DNA of 54,592 nt from Leptospira biflexa (GTDB lineage: Bacteria > Spirochaetota > Leptospiria > Turneriellales > DYLW01), in the NCBI GenBank assembly GCA_020721865.1, contig DYLW01000012.1:9458-64049 (forward strand), given 5' to 3'. The notes below the pieces were generated by a model, which was not told where the DNA came from, made no database searches, and worked only from the letters and a program-made list of their open reading frames with translations. A program made the position numbers and the translations under genes. Numbering within the stretch: the stretch's first letter is position 1; every line of letters starts with the position of its first letter. Of the stretch, positions 1-8,906 are shown in pieces.

Positions 1-831
1 GAAAATCCGCAGGCAAGTGCCAATCCGGATGAGAACTTCTTTCTGGAAGATTCAGGCGATAAAGCTGTCACCGACCCATCGGCCAAGGGGGAGAATGCGA
101 CCATAGAAAACTCCGGATATGCAAGCTGGTATGGCAAGGAACTTCAAGGAAAGCCCACAGCAAGTGGGGAACTTTTTGATATGAATAAATTTACCGCCGC
201 CCACCGCACCATACCCATGAACTCCATTGTTCTGGTGAAAAATAAAGACAATGGGAAGAAGCAGCTTGTGCGGATCAATGACCGGGGACCTTATGTGGAG
301 GGTCGCATCATTGATGTGAGCTATGCAGCCGCTCGGGATCTGGGATTTGCAGAGAAAGGGGTTGCTCCAGTGGAAATTGAATTGGTACAGGAAGGGCAGA
401 ATGATTTCCTGAGCAAACTGGCCCCGCCCGCAAGTACGCAGGAATCTGTGGAAGAGACACCGGAAGAAAATAGTGACCAGAAAAAAGATGATGGCCTGGA
501 TCTGGTGGAGGATGATTCCACAACAGAAAGTAACGATGAAGATGTTGTAACGGAAGCAGATGCAGGCGGATTTACCTTTGCCGATGGGAAAAAACCCAGT
601 GGTTATACCATCCAGACAGGGGCTTTTAAAAAGGAATCCAATGCAACGAAATTCCGGGAGGAGCTGGAAGACAAGTATGATATGGACGGGTATGTGGGCA
701 AAAAAGGGAAATTTCATTATGTCCTCCTGGGTAATTTCAAAACAAAAGAAAAGGCAAAAGATTTTTATAAAAAGCTGAGAAAATCCGGAGTGGATGTGGT
801 GTACAAAGGAAAAGTGGATTCTGCGAGCTGA
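1..831 (+). CDS. rlpA: RlpA-family double-psi barrel protein with C-terminal SPOR domain (5' truncated)
   Basis: The frame is open from base 1, so the N-terminus and any signal peptide lie outside the window; the ATG at 181 is internal. The visible part opens with about 35 acidic, probably disordered residues. Next comes the RlpA core (YASWYGKEL, GKPTASGELFD, RINDRGPYVEGRIIDVS, then an AARDLGF segment), with the RlpA-type aspartate in NDRGP. An acidic linker follows, and the last 75 or so residues form a SPOR domain that would bind denuded septal peptidoglycan. RlpA proteins are outer-membrane lipoproteins, and some are lytic transglycosylases acting at septa. Catalytic activity here is inferred. 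purM follows 15 bases downstream on the same strand. Confidence 0.88.
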   Translation, partial: ENPQASANPDENFFLEDSGDKAVTDPSAKGENATIENSGYASWYGKELQGKPTASGELFDMNKFTAAHRTIPMNSIVLVKNKDNGKKQLVRINDRGPYVEGRIIDVSYAAARDLGFAEKGVAPVEIELVQEGQNDFLSKLAPPASTQESVEETPEENSDQKKDDGLDLVEDDSTTESNDEDVVTEADAGGFTFADGKKPSGYTIQTGAFKKESNATKFREELEDKYDMDGYVGKKGKFHYVLLGNFKTKEKAKDFYKKLRKSGVDVVYKGKVDSAS

Positions 832-846
832 CCCTCCTTCTTCATC

Positions 847-1920
847 ATGATAAATAATCCGGACATAAAATTTTCTTACAAAGACGCGGGAGTGGATACC
901 CACAAAGCCGCGTCTTCTATTTCCACCTTGAAAGATATTATCCGCAAAACATATTCTGCCCCTGCCAATGGAACGGTGGGCGGGGAATTTGGGAGTTTTG
1001 CCGGGGTGTTCATACCGGAAGAGAAATTTTATCAATCCCGCCATCGTCTGGTGGCAGCCACCGATGGAGTGGGCACCAAGATTGAGCTGGCAAAAGAATT
1101 TGGTTATTATGCAGGCCTGGGTTATGATCTGGTGGCCATGAGCGTTAATGATCTTCTCTGCAATGGGGCCAGACCCGCATTTTTTCTGGATTATGTGTCC
1201 TGTGGAAAGCTGGACAATTCCTGGTATATCCCGGTGGTGGAATCCATTGCCAATGCGTGCACTCTTGCCCGTACTGCCCTCATTGGCGGGGAAACCGCTG
1301 AGCATCCGGGGGTTATGAAAGAGGATGATCTGGATTTAGCGGGATTCTGTGTGGGATTTCTGGAGGATAAAAAAGCCCTCCCCCGGAAAGAAAACATTAA
1401 GGACGGAACTTTGATCTATGGGATTCCTTCGTCCGGGTTGCATTCCAATGGGTTTTCTCTGGTGCGGAAAATATTTTCCCATATCCGGGAGAAAAACTTA
1501 GAAGACCGGGCGATGGTGGAAAACCCGGAATGGATGATTTCCCATGTTTTGACCCCCACAAGAATTTATACCGACCTGGCAGATGCTTTGGATAGGATTA
1601 GGGTGGACGCTCTGGTGCATATTACCGGGGGCGGATATTATGAGAACATTCCCAGAGTCCTTCCCGATGACGTGGCGGTAACCCTGAATTTTTCCGGAGT
1701 TCCGGAATTACCTGTCTATGCTCTGCTGAAAAAATATGTTAATCCACGGGAAATGTATTCCACTTTTAATATGGGAATTGGGTTGGTGGGTTTTGTTAGT
1801 CCGCAGGAGGAAACCTCAATTCGTCAATTTCTTCCGGAGGCAATACCCATCGGCCGGGTTATCCGGAAAGATCCCGGCACTCCGGAGCGGGTGTTTATCA
1901 AAGGGATTGATTTTCCCTGA
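847..1920 (+). CDS. purM: Phosphoribosylformylglycinamidine cyclo-ligase (AIR synthase)
   Basis: PurM converts FGAM and ATP to aminoimidazole ribonucleotide in de novo purine synthesis in the cytoplasm. The 357 residues match the family's usual length. Hallmarks seen are YKDAGVD near the start, GTVGGEFGSFAGVF, the nucleotide loop ATDGVGTKIELA, VNDLLCNGARPAFFLDY, GGETAEHPG, PSSGLHSNGFSLVR and HITGGGYYENIPRVLP. I see no clear Shine-Dalgarno before the ATG at 847, which may mean coupling to the upstream RlpA frame 15 bases away. The 3' end overlaps the convergent lipoprotein gene by 23 bases. purF is about 40 kb away in this window, so the purine genes are scattered. Confidence 0.95.
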   Translation: MINNPDIKFSYKDAGVDTHKAASSISTLKDIIRKTYSAPANGTVGGEFGSFAGVFIPEEKFYQSRHRLVAATDGVGTKIELAKEFGYYAGLGYDLVAMSVNDLLCNGARPAFFLDYVSCGKLDNSWYIPVVESIANACTLARTALIGGETAEHPGVMKEDDLDLAGFCVGFLEDKKALPRKENIKDGTLIYGIPSSGLHSNGFSLVRKIFSHIREKNLEDRAMVENPEWMISHVLTPTRIYTDLADALDRIRVDALVHITGGGYYENIPRVLPDDVAVTLNFSGVPELPVYALLKKYVNPREMYSTFNMGIGLVGFVSPQEETSIRQFLPEAIPIGRVIRKDPGTPERVFIKGIDFP

Positions 1921-2299
1921 CCAGAAAGAAGACAATTATTTTGCGTTTCTGCATTTTTCCGGCGTCAGGGGAATCCATTTTCCAGGTATCTGTTAATTCC
2001 TGGTCAGAGATGATAACTCCGGCATGCCCGTATTTTTTATGGATTTCTTTTTTCACTTTCCGGTAAATGTCGCTGGTTTTGGATGCTGCGGAAACCAGTA
2101 TAGTGTATTTACCAATGACCTTGTATGGATATGGCGGGTATTCATCAAAATATATTTCTATTTTATCCACGGAAATAGAATTCTCTGGTTCTGCGTTTTG
2201 ATATGCGGTATATTCCGTGGAAGCACAGTTTCCGGTGAATAATAATACCGCCAGAAAGACGGAGAAAGGAAAAAGGTTTGACGTTGAGTAATTTTTCAC
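1898..2299 (-). CDS. Small putative lipoprotein, unknown function
   Basis: A 133-residue protein with a short basic/polar start, a hydrophobic stretch and the cysteine of TGNC around residue 25. That fits the relaxed lipobox of spirochaetes but would score poorly against a strict LAGC pattern. The mature part has a possible alpha/beta core (KIEIYFDEYPPYPYKVIGK, then GHAGVIISDQELTD) resembling small proteins that carry a VIG-type strand motif. I recognise no named family. It is transcribed towards purM and overlaps its 3' end by 23 bases, with no room for a terminator. Envelope location is inferred from the signal peptide only. Confidence 0.7.
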   Translation of the reverse strand: MKNYSTSNLFPFSVFLAVLLFTGNCASTEYTAYQNAEPENSISVDKIEIYFDEYPPYPYKVIGKYTILVSAASKTSDIYRKVKKEIHKKYGHAGVIISDQELTDTWKMDSPDAGKMQKRKIIVFFLVRENQSL

Positions 2300-2334
2300 A
2301 GGATGGTCAATATACAGTTTAAGGATAATTAATA

Positions 2335-2670
2335 ATGAGTAAAGAAAAAATCACCACAACCAGTCCATTAAAAATTACCGGCGGAAAGCCGGCATCCGAT
2401 GCTTTTCTGAATACTTTCTTCAAGGTGTTTTCCTTTGAGAATATACAGGTTTTTGAGGATCTGTATATAGAGCTGGAGCCCAAACTGAAGAAAATTAACA
2501 TTGACGGCCCCAAACTCATGGAACAGATCCGGGATGCGTATACCCGCTATCAGAAATTCAAGGATCTGGATACATTCACGCCTATGGATCACAAAGCAGA
2601 GAAATATGTTGTTAATTTTATACGCAAGACAGTAACGGACGTTTATAACGCCACAAGTAAGGTTAAATAA
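2335..2670 (+). CDS. Conserved-looking small cytoplasmic protein, unknown function
   Basis: A 111-residue protein without signal peptide or membrane segment, mostly predicted helix, rich in K, E and D. AAGGA sits about nine bases before the ATG and supports the start. I recognise no family. It lies between the divergent lipoprotein gene and a secreted Ig-like protein (24 bases downstream), so it may share a transcript with the next two envelope genes. The codon pattern resembles that of its neighbours, which argues that it is a real gene and not a chance frame. Confidence 0.65.
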   Translation: MSKEKITTTSPLKITGGKPASDAFLNTFFKVFSFENIQVFEDLYIELEPKLKKINIDGPKLMEQIRDAYTRYQKFKDLDTFTPMDHKAEKYVVNFIRKTVTDVYNATSKVK

Positions 2671-2693
2671 AATTGCTTATCGGAGGATAATCC

Positions 2694-3071
2694 ATGAAAA
2701 AAATAAAAATCATTCTGGCGTCAGTGGTATTCTTACTCATTTCCGGGGTCTTTATTCTGGCCACGGATTACACCACCAATCTGGAGGTAAAGATTTATCC
2801 CAATCCATACAACCCGGGGAAACATAAAAAGCTGACAGTGGAATTAAGCAATCCGCCCACAGACGGTTCCTGCCAGTATATTATATACACATATAACCTG
2901 AAAGAGGTAGACCAGCAGACATTTTATGATTCAACCAAGGTCTTTTGGTACGGCAATGACAAAAGCGGGAACCGGGTGGCTCCAGGTTTATATTACATGA
3001 AAATTATCGTGGCCGGAGGGACAGACTCCTCCGGGATTAAATCCAGAATTATTAAAGTACTGGTTCAATAA
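2694..3071 (+). CDS. Secreted FlgD-Ig-like domain protein
   Basis: A 125-residue protein with an N-terminal signal sequence (KKIKI then about 17 hydrophobic residues, ending near FILATDY). It then has a single beta-sandwich domain of the FlgD/T9SS-sorting Ig-like type: IYPNPYNPG, the strand around TVELSN, WYGNDKSGNRVAPGLYYMKI. Such domains occur in exported or surface proteins. Nothing here marks a true flagellar hook-cap FlgD, which is longer. A strong GGAGG lies eight bases before the ATG. The porin-like gene follows after 12 bases, so the two are probably co-transcribed and may work together in the outer envelope. Confidence 0.72.
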   Translation: MKKIKIILASVVFLLISGVFILATDYTTNLEVKIYPNPYNPGKHKKLTVELSNPPTDGSCQYIIYTYNLKEVDQQTFYDSTKVFWYGNDKSGNRVAPGLYYMKIIVAGGTDSSGIKSRIIKVLVQ

Positions 3072-3083
3072 GGTTTGGGGATT

Positions 3084-4133
3084 ATGAAAAATTATCGTGG
3101 TTTACTTTTTCTGGTATTATCAGCGTTTTTTGCGGACGCTGTTTTTTCCGCCAATGGAGCCCAATTTTTAAATGAGGGATTTGGTGCTAAGGCAAAAGGT
3201 TTGGGAGGGGCTTATGGCGTCATTGTGAATGATCCATCGTCTCTTTTCTGGAATCCCGCCGGCTTGGCCAATATTGATGGTGAGATAAAAAGGTACCGTA
3301 AAATTAACATTCAGGATGAGGCAGAAAAGGCCTTTGAGGATGGAGAATTTGAGGATTTTATAAATGAAGGAGCTGCCCCTCCGGAAAAAAAGGCAGAAAG
3401 TGCACCGCCGGTGGATACAGAAAGAACCTTTGAGATGAATGTGTATGGATCCTTTGGGGAGCTCTCTCTGGATAGGCAGATTGCTTTTGTGGGTACCGGT
3501 TTTACTTTTCTGGGTGGCTCTCTGGGGGCCGGTGCTCTGGGAACTCTTGTGGATGGAATTTCCGGTTATGATGAAACGGGAGGCTCCACCGGGAGCAAGG
3601 AATATTCCGCCTTTGCCGGATATCTGGGATATGCTATGGGGAAAGGCAGTGGCAAATACGGCCTGAGCCTCATGGGATTCCAGGAAAACTTGGGTGGCAA
3701 TTCTCTGTACGGTGGCGGAGTAAACGCCGGCATCCAGTATGGAATCCTCCCCATTCTGGCGGTGGGCATGGATATTCAGAATCTGGTAGGTATCATGCAG
3801 AAAAATGTTTCCCAGAGCGGAGAGTACCAGAGGCTGGACAGTATTCTTCACTTTAATATGGCCTTATCCACTCCGCCTCCCAATTCCAATATAAAACTCC
3901 TCCTGGGCTTTACGTCCAATATTGATGAACCGGAAACAGAAGCATTCATGCCCAATATTGGCGTTGCATACGGTATCAGTAAATACGCATACATCATGAT
4001 GGGCTTGGATAATGGATATCCGTCTGGAGGCTTGGGAATATCTATGAAACACTTCAATCTGGCCTATTCCATCAACAGAGATAAGCTGGGGGAGGGCTTC
4101 CAGCATTATGCAGAATTTAATTTTATCTTTTAA
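3084..4133 (+). CDS. PorV/UPF0164-type outer-membrane beta-barrel protein
   Basis: I chose the ATG at 3084 over the upstream TTG at 3075 because GGGG lies just before it and the signal peptide (MKNYRG plus a hydrophobic core ending near VFSANG) starts there. The N-terminal signature GFGAKAKGLGGAYG followed by NDPSSLFWNPAGLA is typical of the FadL-like PorV/PorQ and spirochaete UPF0164 barrels. An acidic linker (E/P/A-rich, residues about 85-115) interrupts the early strands. The rest shows alternating glycine/aromatic strands and ends in an aromatic (FNFIF), as outer-membrane barrels do. Role in transport is inferred. It follows the FlgD-Ig-like gene and folP begins six bases later. Confidence 0.78.
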   Translation: MKNYRGLLFLVLSAFFADAVFSANGAQFLNEGFGAKAKGLGGAYGVIVNDPSSLFWNPAGLANIDGEIKRYRKINIQDEAEKAFEDGEFEDFINEGAAPPEKKAESAPPVDTERTFEMNVYGSFGELSLDRQIAFVGTGFTFLGGSLGAGALGTLVDGISGYDETGGSTGSKEYSAFAGYLGYAMGKGSGKYGLSLMGFQENLGGNSLYGGGVNAGIQYGILPILAVGMDIQNLVGIMQKNVSQSGEYQRLDSILHFNMALSTPPPNSNIKLLLGFTSNIDEPETEAFMPNIGVAYGISKYAYIMMGLDNGYPSGGLGISMKHFNLAYSINRDKLGEGFQHYAEFNFIF

Positions 4134-4138
4134 CAGCA

Positions 4139-4957
4139 ATGCGGATATGGGGAATCATTAATTTAACAGCGGATTCATTCTATGCTCCCTCGTGCTCCAA
4201 TCCTGCGGATTTTTCCCGGCGATTGAAAAATGCTCTGGAATCCGGGGTGGATGTGGTGGATCTGGGTGCGGAAAGCACGCGGCCTTTTTCCCAGCCTGTC
4301 TCCGAAGAGGAAGAATGGAATCGCCTCTATCCCGCTCTGGTTACAGCCAGAAATCTGCTGGGTGCGTATGATTTTGCCCGGCGTATATCCGTGGACAGCT
4401 ATAAAGCATCCACTATTGAAAAATCTCTGGAAATGGGCGTCCGCATAATCAACCACATAAAGGGAGGTGGCAAGGATGTTTTCACAATGGTGGCAGACCA
4501 CAATGCGTCCATTGTTATCATGCACACATTATCCGCCCCGGCAACCATGCAAATCGATCCCCATTATGAAGATGCTGTCCGGGAAATTTATTCTTATCTG
4601 GAACAGAGGTCGATGGAGGCGAAGGATGCTGGCATTTCATCGGATAATATTATCTGGGATTTTGGGGTGGGATTTGGCAAGACCATGGAACATAATCTGT
4701 ATCTGCTGAAAAATATTCCCCATTTTAAAAAAAGTGGCTTCCGGCTATTGGTGGGGCTGTCCAGAAAATCATTCATGGGAAAACTTCTGGGACTGGATTC
4801 CCCGGAAGATCGATTGGTTCCCACCGCTATTTTCCATTCTCTTGTGGCTTCCTCTATGGGTGATGAGGATATTCTGCGGGTTCATGATTTCACTGAAGGG
4901 ATACAGTTAAAGCAAATAATGAACGCATGGGGGCACACCCAACTGGTGGAAGTATGA
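4139..4957 (+). CDS. folP: Dihydropteroate synthase
   Basis: FolP condenses 4-aminobenzoate with 6-hydroxymethyl-dihydropterin diphosphate in folate synthesis. The 272 residues form the usual TIM barrel. Motifs are INLTADSFY (family form N-x-T-P-D-S-F, with the proline replaced by alanine), VDLGAESTRPF, RISVDSYK, INHIKGG, WDFGVGFGKT, LVGLSRKSFMG and VHDFTEG at the C-terminus. The gene starts six bases after the barrel-protein gene and its stop overlaps the start of cdaA in an ATGA. folP next to a diadenylate cyclase gene is a known arrangement. Confidence 0.93.
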   Translation: MRIWGIINLTADSFYAPSCSNPADFSRRLKNALESGVDVVDLGAESTRPFSQPVSEEEEWNRLYPALVTARNLLGAYDFARRISVDSYKASTIEKSLEMGVRIINHIKGGGKDVFTMVADHNASIVIMHTLSAPATMQIDPHYEDAVREIYSYLEQRSMEAKDAGISSDNIIWDFGVGFGKTMEHNLYLLKNIPHFKKSGFRLLVGLSRKSFMGKLLGLDSPEDRLVPTAIFHSLVASSMGDEDILRVHDFTEGIQLKQIMNAWGHTQLVEV

Positions 4958-5736
4958 ACGAATTGCTCTTTCATTTTCGCATGTTTCTGGATATTGCCAT
5001 AACCGCTTTTATTATATACCAGATTTACCGCCTGATTGCCCATACCCGTACAATTCCCGTGGTATTGGGTATCTTTCTGTTATTTGGATTATACGGGGTT
5101 TCCCGCTTGATCCCGCTGAAAACAGTGCAGTTTATTTTTGAAACCTTGTCTAATTATCTGATTATTGGCATTTTGGTGGTTTTACAGCCGGAACTGCGGC
5201 GGCTTTTTTACCGTATTGGTCAGACAAATATTTTTAAAAATTTATTCCCCCGGACTTCCCTCCCTCTGGAAATCTTTCTGGCCGCTGCGGTGGAGCTGGC
5301 AGAAACAAAGACCGGGGCATTATTTGTTTTGGTAAACAAAATCGGCCTGAACCATATTGTGGAGAGTGGGATTGTTCTGAATGCCCAGATCAGCCGGGAG
5401 CTTTTGATGGCTATTTTTTATGAGGAAAACCCTCTTCATGATGGAGCTGTGATTATAGATGGCGGCATCGTATTATCCGCCGCCTCTTACCTGCCACTTT
5501 CTGACAGTCCGCAATTGAAAAAAACCCATGGTGCCAGACACCGGAGCGGGCTGGGAATTTCTGAAGAATCTGATGCTCTGTCCGTCATTGTCTCCGAAGA
5601 AAATGGGAAAATTTCTGTTTGTTATAATGGCATTCTGCATTCTCATGTGGACACGGTGACTCTGAAATCAATTCTTCTGGCATATAATAATAACCGGCTT
5701 TCTGAGGAAATGGATATTATTTTTAAGACGGGATGA
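4954..5736 (+). CDS. cdaA: Diadenylate cyclase CdaA (DacA)
   Basis: CdaA makes the second messenger c-di-AMP from two ATP. The protein is 260 residues from the ATG at 4954, which overlaps the folP stop (ATGA); an in-frame ATG at 4927 would give a nine-residue extension and lies inside folP. Three membrane segments occupy residues about 10-80. The DisA_N domain follows, with the catalytic DGA at about 163-165 (HDGAVII) and the RHR at about 195-197 (GARHRSGLGISE). Both motifs are intact, so the enzyme should be active. It is followed by its membrane partner CdaR one base later. Confidence 0.95.
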   Translation: MNELLFHFRMFLDIAITAFIIYQIYRLIAHTRTIPVVLGIFLLFGLYGVSRLIPLKTVQFIFETLSNYLIIGILVVLQPELRRLFYRIGQTNIFKNLFPRTSLPLEIFLAAAVELAETKTGALFVLVNKIGLNHIVESGIVLNAQISRELLMAIFYEENPLHDGAVIIDGGIVLSAASYLPLSDSPQLKKTHGARHRSGLGISEESDALSVIVSEENGKISVCYNGILHSHVDTVTLKSILLAYNNNRLSEEMDIIFKTG

Positions 5737-5737
5737 T

Positions 5738-6781
5738 ATGGGAAAAATGAATTACAAAATATTATTCAAAAATTATAAGCCCAAGCTTTTTTCTGTTTTT
5801 TTGGCTTTGTTGCTCTGGACTTATGTTTATTATGCGGAAAAAAATAATGTCATTATCAATGTCCCGGTCATTTACAAGGGTCTTCCGGATTCTATGGTGA
5901 TTGCCAATAAGCCTCCACGATTTATAAAACTGGAGATTGAAGGTGATGCAGACTCTGTAAAATTCCCCACAGGAAACCTGAAAGCAGAGGTGAATCTAAA
6001 AAATGCCCAGCCCGGAGAGCATTCCTTTGCCGTGGTTTTTGATAAAAGGCAAATTCCGGAGAAAACGCAGATTATTTATATCACAGAGCAGGTGTCTGTT
6101 ATTGTGGAAGAAAAAATTATTAAAAATTTATGGATTCACTCGGTGGTGGTGGGATCCCCTGATCCACGTTATTCCATCGCCACAATTACCACATACCCCA
6201 AATTAATGAAAGTCACCGGATCGAGGAATGCCCTGGACGGAGTGGATGAAATACGTACATATCCCTTGGATATCTCCAATGAAAAAAATAATATTACCCG
6301 GACCGTAAAACTGGAGCCCATCCCGGATGTTAAAATACTATCCGAGCAGGAAGTCCGGGTGGATATTACTCTTCAGCGTCGCAAGGAAAAAATGAATATT
6401 GCAGAACGGACTTTCAACCGGATTCCCGTGAATATTTCCGGTGGAATATCCCCCTCCAAGCTGGAGCTGGATATCCAATATGTGGATATTGTAGTTCATG
6501 GCGAAAACGCAGTGCTCCAAGATCTGACAAAAGAAGAGGTTTTTACCTTTGTCATTGTGGAAGCCAAAGATGGAACCTGTGCGGCAAAAAAGATATTTTC
6601 TGACCTTAAAGTGCACGTCCAGTTTATGCGGCTTGCGGATACCGTGACAGTTAAAAAAGTGGTCCCGCCGGTTATATCTGCCATCTGCAGAGGAGATGGA
6701 GATGTGGAAAATGATCCCAAGCCGGAATCCGGCAATTCACCGGAAGAGAACCCCATTACCGAGGAGAATAAAAATGAATAA
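5738..6781 (+). CDS. cdaR: YbbR-domain protein, CdaR-like regulator of CdaA
   Basis: A 347-residue protein with one N-terminal membrane segment (KLFSVFLALLLWTYVYYA), which is the standard YbbR/CdaR anchor. It is followed by extracytoplasmic YbbR-like repeats (INVPVIYKGLPD; TGSRNALDGVDEIRTYPLDIS; FNRIPVNISG) and a low-complexity P/E/N tail. In Firmicutes CdaR binds and modulates CdaA, and the one-base spacing here fits the same pairing. The last eight bases overlap pdxJ. Activity on CdaA in this organism is inferred from context. Confidence 0.87.
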   Translation: MGKMNYKILFKNYKPKLFSVFLALLLWTYVYYAEKNNVIINVPVIYKGLPDSMVIANKPPRFIKLEIEGDADSVKFPTGNLKAEVNLKNAQPGEHSFAVVFDKRQIPEKTQIIYITEQVSVIVEEKIIKNLWIHSVVVGSPDPRYSIATITTYPKLMKVTGSRNALDGVDEIRTYPLDISNEKNNITRTVKLEPIPDVKILSEQEVRVDITLQRRKEKMNIAERTFNRIPVNISGGISPSKLELDIQYVDIVVHGENAVLQDLTKEEVFTFVIVEAKDGTCAAKKIFSDLKVHVQFMRLADTVTVKKVVPPVISAICRGDGDVENDPKPESGNSPEENPITEENKNE

Positions 6782-7502
6782 GAATAGCATTCGCCTGGGT
6801 GTGAATATTGACCATGTAGCCACACTGAGAAATGCACGCGGCCAGAATGATCCTTCTGTATTGCGGGCGTTATTTGAGGCCGCCGATGGCGGGGCACAGA
6901 TTATCACCATCCATTTGCGGGAAGACCGGCGGCATATCCGGGATGAGGATGTCCATGAAATACTGCGGCATTCTCTGGTACCGGTTAACCTGGAAATGGC
7001 CCTCAATGACTCCATCCTGGATTTTGCACTGAAAAGCAGACCTTATTCCGTGTGCATTGTGCCGGAGCGGCGGGAAGAGGTGACCACCGAAGGTGGTCTG
7101 GATGTTATAAAATACAAAGATAAAATTAATCAATACGCAAAGGCATTAAAAGAAGCGGGGATATCCGTTTATTTATTCATTGATCCGGAAAAAGAAATGC
7201 TCCCGCATATTTCTCCGGATTTTGTTGATGGCATAGAAGTCCACACCGGATCCTACGCCAATCATTTCCATATTTTGAGGGAGCGGGAACGGGAGTTGGA
7301 AAAAATCCGGATGGTCCATGATTTATCCCTGGATCTGGGGTTGGAGTTTCACGCCGGCCATGGTTTAAATTACCACAACATCCGGGATTTTCTGATATTC
7401 CCGCAATTAAAAGAGGTGAACATCGGCCATGCCATTCTTTCCCGGGCACTATCCATCGGCCTGAAAAATGCCGTCCGTGAAATGAAAGAATTGATTTTAT
7501 GA
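6774..7502 (+). CDS. pdxJ: Pyridoxine 5'-phosphate synthase
   Basis: PdxJ condenses 1-deoxyxylulose 5-phosphate with 3-amino-2-oxopropyl phosphate to make vitamin B6 in the DXP-dependent pathway. The start at 6774 gives 242 residues, the family's normal size; an earlier in-frame ATG at 6696 would add 26 residues translated from inside cdaR. Motifs seen: LGVNIDHVATLRNAR, ITIHLREDRRHI, NLEMA, CIVPERREEVTTEGG, IEVHTGSYA, FHAGHGLNYHN and EVNIGHAI. It overlaps cdaR by eight bases and acpS by four, so the cluster is probably translationally coupled. Confidence 0.96.
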   Translation: MNKNSIRLGVNIDHVATLRNARGQNDPSVLRALFEAADGGAQIITIHLREDRRHIRDEDVHEILRHSLVPVNLEMALNDSILDFALKSRPYSVCIVPERREEVTTEGGLDVIKYKDKINQYAKALKEAGISVYLFIDPEKEMLPHISPDFVDGIEVHTGSYANHFHILRERERELEKIRMVHDLSLDLGLEFHAGHGLNYHNIRDFLIFPQLKEVNIGHAILSRALSIGLKNAVREMKELIL

Positions 7503-7909
7503 TATTGGGAATTGGGACAGATATAGCGGAGAACAACCGGATTGGGGGACTGCTGGAAAAATTTGGTCCCCGCTTTCTGCAGAGGATTTACATCCAGGAA
7601 GAAATTGATTATTGCATGGGAAAGAAAGACCCCATACCCCATCTGGCCGCACGCTTTGCCCTGAAAGAAGCATTCATCAAGGCACTTGGAATAAAAAGAG
7701 ATTTGTCCTTGTCCTATTTTGAAGTGGGGCTGACCGGAACCATTGGCAAGAAAGATATTGCGGTATTTGGCCGATTGCGGAATCTGATAAAAGAGAAGAA
7801 TGTGGATGCCATCCATTTCAGTATATCCCACGCGGAAAACTATTCCAGTGCCACGGTGATACTGGAAGGCAAAGATAAGGACAATATGTCTGCAAATGGA
7901 AATGGATAA
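7499..7909 (+). CDS. acpS: Holo-[acyl-carrier-protein] synthase
   Basis: AcpS transfers 4'-phosphopantetheine from CoA to apo-ACP. The 136 residues include the Mg-binding GIGTDIAENNRI near the N-terminus, the ARFALKEAFIKALG core with the conserved KEA, and HFSISHAENYSSATVI. Adjacency to pdxJ is common in bacteria. Its ATG overlaps the pdxJ stop (ATGA), and its 3' end overlaps the ruvB start by 14 bases. The usual D of the first motif and the KEA glutamate are both present, so it should be functional. Confidence 0.93.
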   Translation: MILGIGTDIAENNRIGGLLEKFGPRFLQRIYIQEEIDYCMGKKDPIPHLAARFALKEAFIKALGIKRDLSLSYFEVGLTGTIGKKDIAVFGRLRNLIKEKNVDAIHFSISHAENYSSATVILEGKDKDNMSANGNG

Positions 7910-8906
7910 CGTTGCCGTAGCCAGCCAGATTCGCCCCGCCAATTTGGAGTCCTTCATTGGCCAGCGGCAGATTGTAAAAAATCTGAATGTTTATCTGGAG
8001 GCCGCATTAATCCGGGATGAGCCTCTGGATCACATTGTATTCTATGGCCCGCCCGGATTGGGAAAGACAACCTTGGCCCGAATACTGGCAGATACGCAGA
8101 AAGCAAATTTTCATTCCATATCCGCACCCAACCTCCAGCGTCCCGGAGATATAGCAAAAATTGTGACCTCGCTGGGGAAAAAAGATATATTATTTATAGA
8201 TGAAATTCACCGTCTTCCCGCACCAGTGGAGGAAATGCTGTATACGGTCATGGAAGACAGAAAAATTGAAATCACACTTTCAGAAGGAATGGCGTCATCC
8301 CCGGTTCAGATTGATCTGCCACCGTTTACCATTGTGGGGGCCACCACCCGGTTAGGTGCCCTGTCCTCTCCACTGCGGGATAGATTTGGCATTCAGTTTG
8401 CCCTAGATTATTATGATATGGAGGAGCTGGTTGCGATTATTCTGCGCTCCGCACAGATATGGAATATTTCCATGGAGGAGGTGACCGCTCTGGAGATTGC
8501 CCGTCGCTCCCGTGGAACTCCCCGGATTGCGAACCATTTGCTCCGGAGAATCTGGGATTTCGCTATTGTGGAAAATAAAAACAATCATAACATTCATCTG
8601 GATAATGTTCTGGTGGACCAATCCTGCCGTAAGATGGGTATTGATCCCAATGGAATAACTCAAAGAGAAATCCGGATGATGAAATCCATTGCAGAGGACC
8701 ATCATGGTGGTCCGGTGGGTTTAAAACCACTGGCTTCCTTAATGTCAGAAGATATGATTAATCTGGAGGAATCCATTGAGCCGTACTTGGTGAGAATCGG
8801 GTTGATCCGCCGCACACCGCGAGGAAGAGTTCTTTCGGAAAAAGGCTTTCAATATTTGGGCATCCAACCGTTTGCGGGTTTATTCCGGGTGGAGGAAACC
8901 CAATGA
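7896..8906 (+). CDS. ruvB: Holliday junction branch-migration ATPase RuvB
   Basis: RuvB is the hexameric motor that drives branch migration with RuvA. The 336 residues are full length: Walker A GPPGLGKTTLA, Walker B LFIDEIHRL, sensor VGATTRLGALSSPLRDRFG with the arginine finger, then the lid and winged-helix domain (GTPRIANHLLRRI, LIRRTPRGR). ruvA and ruvC are not in this window. The start overlaps acpS by 14 bases, and the stop overlaps the next small gene (ATGA). Confidence 0.96.
   Translation: MEMDNVAVASQIRPANLESFIGQRQIVKNLNVYLEAALIRDEPLDHIVFYGPPGLGKTTLARILADTQKANFHSISAPNLQRPGDIAKIVTSLGKKDILFIDEIHRLPAPVEEMLYTVMEDRKIEITLSEGMASSPVQIDLPPFTIVGATTRLGALSSPLRDRFGIQFALDYYDMEELVAIILRSAQIWNISMEEVTALEIARRSRGTPRIANHLLRRIWDFAIVENKNNHNIHLDNVLVDQSCRKMGIDPNGITQREIRMMKSIAEDHHGGPVGLKPLASLMSEDMINLEESIEPYLVRIGLIRRTPRGRVLSEKGFQYLGIQPFAGLFRVEETQ

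Noticed and set aside
52..1305. 417-codon open frame on the minus strand
   Set aside because: It lies antisense to the well-supported RlpA-type gene and purM, and its protein is a low-complexity mixture of H, F, I and G with no domain. It is an effect of codon bias in the real genes.
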